Assembly (NCBI GenBank): GCA_003242525.1
Contig: QGUU01000150.1
Location: forward strand, 1 to 6,305
Reading direction: 5' to 3'
DNA from: Pseudomonadota bacterium
GTDB lineage: Bacteria > Pseudomonadota > Alphaproteobacteria > Rhizobiales > Rhizobiaceae
Length of the DNA: 6,305 nt
Both the position numbers and the translations under genes were made by a program. Below the pieces are notes generated by a model, which did no database searches, had not been told where the DNA came from, and saw only the letters and a program-made list of their open reading frames with translations. Positions 1 to 5,033 of this stretch are shown here, piece after piece (position 1 is the stretch's first letter; the number at the start of each line of letters is the position of its first letter).

Positions 1-46
1 GGCCATGCCGGATGCTCCGCTAACGGCCAGACCAGCACATAGCTAG

Positions 47-73
47 GCTGGCGCGTCCTACATATCCGCCAGC
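47..73. repeat. 7-bp inverted repeat in the leader of the GMC gene
   Basis: GCTGGCG (47-53) and CGCCAGC (67-73) are perfect inverted copies around a 13-nt spacer, ending 6 nt before the ATG at 80. The left arm can also pair with CCAGC at 32-36, so two mutually exclusive hairpins are possible. It could be an operator for a local regulator, an RNA hairpin that limits access to the start codon, or chance in GC-rich DNA. All three forward frames are closed by position 46, so no upstream gene in the + direction runs into this gene. No Shine-Dalgarno sequence is visible before the ATG. Confidence 0.35.
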
Positions 74-79
74 GTCGTC

Positions 80-1696
80 ATGCAGACCTATGATTTCATT
101 GTCGTCGGTTCAGGTTCGGCCGGGTCTGTCATGGCTGAACGCCTGTCGGCCTCGGGGCGCTTTTCCGTTCTGGTCCTGGAAGCTGGCGGAACCGACCGGC
201 GCTTCTACGTGCAAATGCCCCTTGGCTACGGAAAATGCTTTTTCGATCCGGCCGTCAACTGGAACTACCGCACAGAACCCGATCCCGGCCTGGCCGGCAA
301 CGCGGATCACTGGCCCCGCGGCAAGGTGCTCGGCGGCTCCAGTTCCATCAATGCCATGGTCTGGATCAGAGGCGCGCGCGAGGACTATGACGAGTGGGCT
401 GCCCAGGGCAATCCGGGCTGGAGCTACGCCGATGTCCTGCCCGCCTTCAAGGCCATCGAAGACAACGAGGCGGGTGCAGATGAGTGGCGCGGGGCCGGCG
501 GTCCCGTTCATGTGACGCGTTGCGACCATCTGGTTCACCCGCTTGCGCAGCGTTACCTTGCAGCCGCCCGGCAAGCAGGCCTGAAACTCAATCCGGATTT
601 CAATGGCGCGTCTCTGGAAGGCGTCGGCATCTACCAGATCAACACCAAGAATGGGCGACGAATGTCCGCTGCGCGCGCTTTCCTGCGGCCTGCAATGAAG
701 CGCAGGAATGTCCGCGTCGAAACCAACGCGCTGGCGACGAAGATCCTTTTTGAAGGCCGCCGTGCAGTCGGAATCGAATACGAGCAGAACGGGCGCAAGA
801 AAACGATGCGGGCCGGACGCGAGGTCATTCTATGCGCCGGCTCGATAAACTCCCCGCAGCTTCTGCAACTTTCCGGAGTGGGCCCCGGCGCCCTGCTGCA
901 GAATCTCGGCATCGACGTGCTGCTCGCCAACGCCAATGTGGGCGCCAATCTGCAGGATCACGTTGGCATCAACTACACCTTCAAGGGCCGTTCCGCCACG
1001 TTGAACCAAATCCTGCGGCCATGGTGGGGGAAGGCGTTGGTCGGCGCGCAATATCTTCTGCTGCGTTCAGGACCGCTCTCCCTGTCGATGAACAGTGCCG
1101 GCGGCTTCTTCCGCACCGATCCGTCGCGGTCGCAGCCCAACATGCAACTCTACTTCCAGGCCTTTTCGACGGTCATACCGAAAAGCGGTGAGCGGCCGAT
1201 CCTGACGCCAGATCCGTGGCCCGGCTTCTCGATCGGCCTGTCGAACTGTCGACCTTCCAGCCGCGGAGAGATCATGATCCGGTCGAAAGACCCGCGCGAA
1301 TATCCCCGCATTGTCGCCAATGCGCTCTCGACGGACGCGGATGTAGAGGAAATGCTGGCGGCGGTGAAATTCGTCCGCAGGATCGCCTCCATGCCGGCCA
1401 TGTCGGAATTCATCGTGGAAGAAATTCTGCCTGGTCCTTCAATAACTTCCGATGCCGATCTGATTCAGGATTTCAGGAGGCGCTCCGGCACCGTCTACCA
1501 TCCGGTCTCCACGTGCCGGATGGGGCCCGAAGCCACCCGCGCGGTGGTGGACGCGCGCCTGCGCGTTCATGGGCTCCAGGGGCTGCGCGTCATCGATGCC
1601 TCCATCTTTCCCGAAATCATCACAGGCAACACCAACGCCCCGACCATCATGGTAGGGTGGAAGGGCGCGGAAATGGTGCTGGAGGATCAGCGATGA
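80..1696 (+). CDS. GMC-family FAD-dependent oxidoreductase (choline/alcohol dehydrogenase type)
   Basis: This 538-residue flavoprotein should oxidise an alcohol group (polyol, sugar or choline-like) to a carbonyl, passing electrons to a quinone or other acceptor. Length is normal for bacterial GMC dehydrogenases. The N-terminus is the FAD-binding Rossmann motif GSGSAG (residues 10-15), with the ribose-binding acid at E34 in LEAGG. The first GMC signature is GKVLGGSSSIN (81-91) and the second is GSINSPQLLQLSGVG (254-268). The catalytic pair near the C-terminus is H474 in VYHPVSTCRMGP and N519 in GNTNAP. There is no signal peptide, so it is probably cytoplasmic or membrane-associated. The ATG is set by the start of the FAD motif, although no Shine-Dalgarno sequence precedes it. 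The stop overlaps the start of the downstream dehydratase gene, which implies one operon and a shared pathway. The family is certain. The substrate is unknown, and a betA (choline) assignment is not supported because no betaine genes are nearby. Confidence 0.95.
   Translation: MQTYDFIVVGSGSAGSVMAERLSASGRFSVLVLEAGGTDRRFYVQMPLGYGKCFFDPAVNWNYRTEPDPGLAGNADHWPRGKVLGGSSSINAMVWIRGAREDYDEWAAQGNPGWSYADVLPAFKAIEDNEAGADEWRGAGGPVHVTRCDHLVHPLAQRYLAAARQAGLKLNPDFNGASLEGVGIYQINTKNGRRMSAARAFLRPAMKRRNVRVETNALATKILFEGRRAVGIEYEQNGRKKTMRAGREVILCAGSINSPQLLQLSGVGPGALLQNLGIDVLLANANVGANLQDHVGINYTFKGRSATLNQILRPWWGKALVGAQYLLLRSGPLSLSMNSAGGFFRTDPSRSQPNMQLYFQAFSTVIPKSGERPILTPDPWPGFSIGLSNCRPSSRGEIMIRSKDPREYPRIVANALSTDADVEEMLAAVKFVRRIASMPAMSEFIVEEILPGPSITSDADLIQDFRRRSGTVYHPVSTCRMGPEATRAVVDARLRVHGLQGLRVIDASIFPEIITGNTNAPTIMVGWKGAEMVLEDQR
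1681..1685 (+). promoter_or_regulatory. Shine-Dalgarno of the enolase-family gene
   Basis: GGAGG lies inside the last codons of the GMC gene, 7 nt before the ATG at 1693. This fixes the dehydratase start at 1693, even though the same reading frame stays open far upstream within the GMC gene. The overlap ATGA (1693-1696) suggests translational coupling. Confidence 0.8.
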
Positions 1697-2904
1697 GAAT
1701 CACCGATGTGAAAACCTGGGTGGTCGGAAATCCACCTCCGGGCATCGGCGGCAAATATTTCATCTTCGTCCGCCTCACGACGAATTCCAATGTCGTTGGC
1801 TATGGCGAAGCCTATAACGCCACCTTCGGCCCGCATGTCACGGCACGAATGATTGAAGACATGGCCGAACGCTACTTCATCGGCCACGACCCCCACAATG
1901 TGGAGAACTTCTTCCGCCGCTGCTACTCGTCCGGCTTCACGCAGCGTCCCGACGTTTCAGGCATGGGCTGTTTCTCGGCACTGGAAATGGCCTGCTGGGA
2001 CATTATCGGCAAGGAAGCGGGTCAGCCCGTATACCAGCTGCTGGGCGGAAAAGTGCATGAGCGGCTGCGTTCCTATACCTACCTCTATCCGCACACCGGC
2101 TCCGTTCACACCGAGGATGTCAGCGGCCGCAATGTCTACAACGATCCTGATCTCGCGGCAGAATGCGCCGCCCTTTACGTTCGACAGGGCTTCAATGCGG
2201 TAAAGCTCGATCCGGCCGGACCCTATACGGCGTTCGATGGCCATCAACCGCGTCTGGCAGACATCGATCTTTCCGCCCGGATGCTCAAGGCGATACGCGA
2301 GGCGGTAGGAACGAAGGCCGACATACTGTTTGGCACGCATGGCCAGTTCACGGCATCTGGCGCACTACGCATGGCTCGCGCAATCGAGCCCTACGACCCG
2401 CTTTGGTTCGAGGAGCCGGTACCTCCAGACATGCCGGAAGTGATGGCACAGGTAGCTCGCGGCACAAGCATTCCCATTGCGACCGGCGAACGTCTGACGA
2501 CCAAGTTCGAGTTCGCACGCGTCATCGAGAATCGCGCGGCCACGATATTGCAGCCGGATCTCGGCCGCTCCGGTGGTCTGTTGGAGACAAAGAAGATCGC
2601 GGCCATGGCGGAAGCCTGGCAAATACAGATAGCGCCTCACTGCTATTGCGGGCCGATCGTTGGCGCGGCCAACATACAGCTTGCCGTGACCCTGCCGAAT
2701 TTCCTCATTCTTGAATCTCTCAAGCAATGGGACGGCTTTCACGCCAGACTTCTCAAGAAAAAGATCGAATGGCAGGACGGTTACGTCATACCCCCGACGG
2801 AACCCGGACTGGGCGTGGAACTTGATGAGGCGGTGTGCGAAGCCCATCCCTATGACGGCAAGGCGCTGCACCTGGAGATGAAGCCGGAGCCGCTGTTTCC
2901 CTGA
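1693..2904 (+). CDS. Enolase-superfamily (mandelate racemase / galactonate dehydratase-like) protein
   Basis: This 403-residue protein has the two-part enolase-superfamily architecture: an N-terminal capping domain (about 1-125) and a TIM-barrel (about 130-370). Its residues match D-galactonate dehydratase spacing as I remember it (D183, H185, E209, E235, D258, H285, E310). Here these are G214, H216, E240 (WFEEPVPP), E266 (IATGER), D289 (LQPDLGRSGG), H316 (IAPHCYCGP) and E341 (ILES), a constant offset of 31. The His pair and Asp-His dyad predict abstraction of a proton alpha to a carboxylate, then loss of water, from an acid sugar in the cytoplasm. The first Mg2+ ligand is Gly instead of Asp, in the motif FGTHGQ. 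The second barrel strand carries K171-L-D173 instead of the usual KxK. The ATG is supported by GGAGG 7 nt upstream and overlaps the GMC stop codon. It probably follows the GMC enzyme in one catabolic route. Dehydratase is the favoured function; epimerase or cycloisomerase is possible. The substrate is unknown. Confidence 0.93.
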   Translation: MRITDVKTWVVGNPPPGIGGKYFIFVRLTTNSNVVGYGEAYNATFGPHVTARMIEDMAERYFIGHDPHNVENFFRRCYSSGFTQRPDVSGMGCFSALEMACWDIIGKEAGQPVYQLLGGKVHERLRSYTYLYPHTGSVHTEDVSGRNVYNDPDLAAECAALYVRQGFNAVKLDPAGPYTAFDGHQPRLADIDLSARMLKAIREAVGTKADILFGTHGQFTASGALRMARAIEPYDPLWFEEPVPPDMPEVMAQVARGTSIPIATGERLTTKFEFARVIENRAATILQPDLGRSGGLLETKKIAAMAEAWQIQIAPHCYCGPIVGAANIQLAVTLPNFLILESLKQWDGFHARLLKKKIEWQDGYVIPPTEPGLGVELDEAVCEAHPYDGKALHLEMKPEPLFP

Positions 2905-2930
2905 GCGGGAAGGGATTCAAATACAGACAC

Positions 2931-2960
2931 TTGCGGGCCGTTTTGGAATCGCGCCTGCAA
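2931..2960. terminator. Possible hairpin between convergent genes
   Basis: TTGCGGGC (2931-2938) can pair with GCCTGCAA (2953-2960) in an 8-bp stem with one G-U pair and a 14-nt loop. It sits in the 65-bp gap between the ends of the dehydratase gene (+) and the lipid-kinase gene (-), where a bidirectional terminator is expected. Neither side has a proper T-run, so classical intrinsic termination is weakly supported. Confidence 0.3.
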
Positions 2961-2969
2961 CAAGTTGAA

Positions 2970-3905
2970 TCAGCATCTGAGCACGAGTGCCCCCGGCAGA
3001 ATCTCGAAGGTTGCCGGTATGCGGCCGGGTGACTCCCCGTCTATGTCAACCAGCGCAGGACCCGCCTTGCCGCCAATGGGTTCCACCGCAACCCTGCGGC
3101 CGCGCAGCATGGTGATTGCCGGGTGATTGCCATGCCGCCCGCCATAGACCAGTTGGAGATCGCGGATGAGACGCAGCTTGCTGGCAGCCCGCAATATGAC
3201 GATATCGAACTGGCCGTCATCGAGAGCGGCATCTGGAGCGACCATCATGCCTCCGCCAAAGAACTTCCCGTTTGCCACCGCAATCAGCGCCACCCGGGCC
3301 TCGAAAGGTTCGGCGTCGTCCACGGTGATCTTCACGTCGCGGAAGCGGTATCGCGCGAACTCGAATACGGTGCGCCAGTAATACAGCGCCTTGGCAGATA
3401 CGCGGCCCTTGCGCCGATCCGCATTGACCGCCCGGTCGATGACACCGGAGAGGCCCAGACTTGCTATATTTATGAAATGGCGGCTGGCTAGCGCGCCCTG
3501 ATCGTCAACATAGGCGATGCGCCCGGCATCTACCGCCCTGCCCTTCGCTTCGGCGATGCGCTTGACCGTCGCTTCGACGTCGTGCGGAAGGCCGAGGGTG
3601 CGTGCGAAGTCACTGCCTGTTCCGGCAGGGATAAGACCAAGTTCTGCAGTATGCCCATGTTCTTCCCCTGCCTGCAGCAAACCGTCGGCAACCTCGCTTG
3701 CCGTCCCGTCACCTCCCGCGGCAATGACGAGTGAAAAGCCGCTGGCGGCGAAATCGAGCGCCAGGCGCTCAGCATCGCCTTCGGCCTGCGTCTCGCGCAG
3801 TTCGACTACGCCAAAATGCTGCCTCAGGGCCGCTGCCGCGGCCGGCCAGTCCCTTTTTATCCGGCCGCCACCCGCCACCGGATTGAGAACCACCCCGACC
3901 TTCAC
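2970..3905 (-). CDS. Diacylglycerol kinase catalytic-domain (YegS/LCB5/BmrU-like) lipid kinase
   Basis: The protein should be a cytoplasmic or membrane-peripheral kinase transferring phosphate from ATP to a lipid hydroxyl (diacylglycerol, phosphatidylglycerol or a sphingoid-like base). From the GTG at 3905 it is 311 residues, normal for the family. The sequence opens with the first strand and nucleotide loop KVGVVLNPVAGGGR, then the hallmark GGDGT (64-68), IPAGTGSDFARTLG (about 92-105), a central beta domain with FFGGGMMVAPDAALDDGQFDIVIL, and the C-terminal LVDIDGE (about 285-291), where family members carry metal or catalytic acidic residues. A GTG at 3950 would add 15 residues (start MFCPRQ) but has no Shine-Dalgarno sequence. 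The GTG at 3905 has GGGAG 8 nt upstream and begins at the family's usual N-terminus. It is transcribed towards the dehydratase gene and shows no evident functional link to it. The lipid substrate cannot be told from sequence. Confidence 0.93.
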   Translation of the reverse strand: MKVGVVLNPVAGGGRIKRDWPAAAAALRQHFGVVELRETQAEGDAERLALDFAASGFSLVIAAGGDGTASEVADGLLQAGEEHGHTAELGLIPAGTGSDFARTLGLPHDVEATVKRIAEAKGRAVDAGRIAYVDDQGALASRHFINIASLGLSGVIDRAVNADRRKGRVSAKALYYWRTVFEFARYRFRDVKITVDDAEPFEARVALIAVANGKFFGGGMMVAPDAALDDGQFDIVILRAASKLRLIRDLQLVYGGRHGNHPAITMLRGRRVAVEPIGGKAGPALVDIDGESPGRIPATFEILPGALVLRC

Positions 3906-3913
3906 GCCACGAT

Positions 3914-3918
3914 CTCCC
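3914..3918 (-). promoter_or_regulatory. Shine-Dalgarno of the lipid-kinase gene
   Basis: On the minus strand this reads GGGAG, 8 nt before the GTG at 3905. It is the reason for preferring that start over the in-frame GTG at 3950. Confidence 0.6.
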
Positions 3919-3957
3919 GCCCCCGCCGCCGTCTGACGCGGGCAAAACACGTCGAAA

Positions 3958-3983
3958 CCGTTTTCGGTTGAAAAAGAAAACGG
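3958..3983. repeat. 8-bp inverted repeat upstream of the lipid-kinase gene
   Basis: CCGTTTTC (3958-3965) and GAAAACGG (3976-3983) are perfect inverted copies around 10 nt. A shorter hairpin, AACCG-TTTT-CGGTT (3956-3969), overlaps and competes with it. The repeat is unusually AT-rich for this window and lies about 50 bp upstream of the GTG at 3905. On the minus strand TTGCCG and TAGCCG, 17 nt apart just upstream (about 4012-3984), form a weak promoter-like pair. An operator or a leader hairpin are both possible. Confidence 0.4.
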
Positions 3984-4611
3984 CTAGCGCCCTCTCCTCA
4001 AGTCGGCAAAACCGCCTTCTTTAGCGAAACGGAGCGAATTTGCCAGCCTCTATGCCCGATAACCACTATATCCACAGGGCACGGGCTGTTTCCAGAGCCG
4101 GCATCCGGGCATACACTCAACTCATCTCAAGCGGCCACGGATCATCTGCCGCAAGGCGGAAGAACCACGAGGAAGGCTTGAGACCCGTACGGCGCATCGC
4201 ACAGCAGGCCTGCCTGCGGGACGATGAAGCCGGGACCTACGGGGCCGCTTAAAGCGTGCCAACGCCGATGGCGGACCGATGCGAGCCATGAAGGCCGGGA
4301 AAGCCCTTCGATGGCACACCGTGCAAAGCCTGCAAGGGCCTGGCCGGTGTGGTCCCTGACCGGATGCTGCTTCGGCGGCTACTGGCTGGGATCGTCACAA
4401 TCATGGACGGCAAGGCGCGATATTCTTCGGACGTCGCTGCCATGACCGGTCCTGATCTGACAGGGAGGCGCTGGGAGCAATCCCGGCGCCGACTGTTTCG
4501 CGGTACGCGTGAGCACAGCGACGACGATCCGCGCGCGTTTTTCCTTGATCGACACCGGCAGGTCATTTGGTCCAGACAAGGACTCCGCTTCACGGCGGCA
4601 GACAAATCTGG
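3984..4611. other. Gene-poor intergenic region (about 630 bp)
   Basis: No convincing gene was found on either strand. Several frames stay open for 60-120 codons, but their products are Arg/Ser/Pro-rich, match nothing I recognise and lack good ribosome-binding sites. Local structure includes the perfect palindrome GCAGGCCTGC (4204-4213), a small GCAC-ACC-GTGC stem around 4314-4324, and flanking GCCCTT / AAGGGC arms near 4301 and 4335 that could enclose it. I see no tRNA, no RNase P or tmRNA signature, and no riboswitch I can name. It may hold an unrecognised small RNA or a decayed gene. Confidence 0.5.
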
Positions 4612-4666
4612 CATAGCGCATACGGCGCGTTTCCGGCGCTATGTGAAAGTCCCCAGCCTTGCATAA
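4349..4666 (+). CDS. Doubtful small ORF overlapping the SemiSWEET start
   Basis: A GTG-started frame of 105 codons ends in TAA 8 nt inside the SemiSWEET gene, an arrangement that could couple translation. Internal ATGs lie at 4364 and 4403. The product is very Arg-rich with no recognised domain. By hand count its third codon positions are only about two-thirds G or C, close to the bulk composition rather than raised as in a real gene of this genome. No clear Shine-Dalgarno sequence was seen. It is listed only because it fills an otherwise empty region; most likely it is not a gene. Confidence 0.12.
   Translation: MVPDRMLLRRLLAGIVTIMDGKARYSSDVAAMTGPDLTGRRWEQSRRRLFRGTREHSDDDPRAFFLDRHRQVIWSRQGLRFTAADKSGIAHTARFRRYVKVPSLA
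4612..4643 (+). promoter_or_regulatory. Stem-loop just upstream of the SemiSWEET gene
   Basis: CATAGCGC (4612-4619) and GCGCTATG (4636-4643) are perfect 8-bp inverted copies. Inside them CGG (4623-4625) pairs with CCG (4633-4635) around a 7-nt loop, leaving a 3-nt bulge on the left side. The stem ends 15 nt before the TTG start at 4659. It could gate ribosome access, be a protein-binding site, or end an upstream transcript, although there is no T-run after it. Confidence 0.5.
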
Positions 4667-4916
4667 CTTCTTCGACCTTGTCGGCTCTGTTGCAGCCACC
4701 ATCACCACGCTCGCATGGCTTCCTCAGATCTTGAAAATCCTGCGGGAACGCCAGGCGCGAGACATTTCACTCGGCACCACCTTGGCGCTTGCTTTGGGCG
4801 TGTTCCTGTGGATCGTCTATGGCGTGGCTATCGGCTCCCTACCGGTCATAGTGGCAAACACGGTATCCTTTCTGTTCATCGCCACCATCGTCGGGCTCAA
4901 ATTGCGGTTCGGCTGA
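4659..4916 (+). CDS. SemiSWEET family sugar transporter (PQ-loop/MtN3 family)
   Basis: This 85-residue membrane protein is one three-helix bundle, the half-size bacterial version of eukaryotic SWEETs. It would function as a dimer in the inner membrane, letting small sugars pass down their gradient. Helix 1 (about 5-28) holds the PQ motif LPQ (21-23). Helix 2 spans about 37-58 and helix 3 about 62-82. W51 and N67 have the 16-residue spacing of the sugar-binding Trp and Asn described in SemiSWEET structures. Length and the ends of the family are complete. The start is taken as TTG: the frame has a stop immediately upstream (TGA at 4644-4646) and no ATG or GTG lies between that stop and helix 1. 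No good Shine-Dalgarno sequence precedes it, and a stem-loop sits 15 nt upstream. The gene could serve the sugar-acid route at the left of the window, but it is separated by a divergent gene and nothing in the sequence links them. The exact substrate is unknown. Confidence 0.9.
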   Translation: MHNFFDLVGSVAATITTLAWLPQILKILRERQARDISLGTTLALALGVFLWIVYGVAIGSLPVIVANTVSFLFIATIVGLKLRFG

Positions 4917-4939
4917 ACTCACGAAACCAGGGCCGCATG

Positions 4940-4957
4940 CTGACACCTTCATGTCAG
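4940..4957. other. Small hairpin between the SemiSWEET gene and uvrB
   Basis: CTGACA (4940-4945) and TGTCAG (4952-4957) form a 6-bp stem with a 6-nt loop. GTTC-GGCT-GAAC (4907-4918) makes another short palindrome over the SemiSWEET stop codon. Neither is followed by a T-run, so termination is uncertain. Confidence 0.25.
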
Positions 4958-4997
4958 GAGCGAGCCGTGGCTTTCGCCGGGGCGGCAAGGTGAACCC

Positions 4998-5026
4998 TTT
5001 CCATTTTGGCTGACTCCTCCCATATT
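4998..5026 (+). promoter_or_regulatory. Candidate uvrB promoter
   Basis: TTTCCA (4998-5003) and CATATT (5021-5026) each match 4 of 6 bases of the sigma-70 consensus and are 17 nt apart. The expected start of transcription, about 7 nt after the second hexamer, falls at 5033-5034, the A of the uvrB ATG. This would give a leaderless mRNA. No alphaproteobacterial LexA box (GTTC-N7-GTTC) is visible in the gap. Confidence 0.35.
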
Positions 5027-5033
5027 GGCACCC

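Noticed and set aside
1216..1692. Upstream extension of the dehydratase reading frame within the GMC gene
   Set aside because: The extension translates to Arg/His-rich shadow sequence of the GMC gene. The family start and the GGAGG point to the ATG at 1693.
3906..3950. 15-residue N-terminal extension of the lipid kinase from a GTG at 3950
   Set aside because: No Shine-Dalgarno sequence precedes it, and the added residues do not resemble the family, whereas the GTG at 3905 has GGGAG and starts at the conserved strand.
4130..4350. Possible structured RNA such as RNase P, tmRNA, or a cobalamin or TPP riboswitch
   Set aside because: None of the conserved core sequences of these RNAs could be found on either strand; only short unspecific stems are seen.
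4122..4708. Minus-strand open frames of 65-121 codons between the lipid-kinase and SemiSWEET genes
   Set aside because: Products are Arg/Ser/Pro-rich with no known motif, they overlap each other, and one runs into the SemiSWEET coding region. They look like open frames from GC-rich composition.
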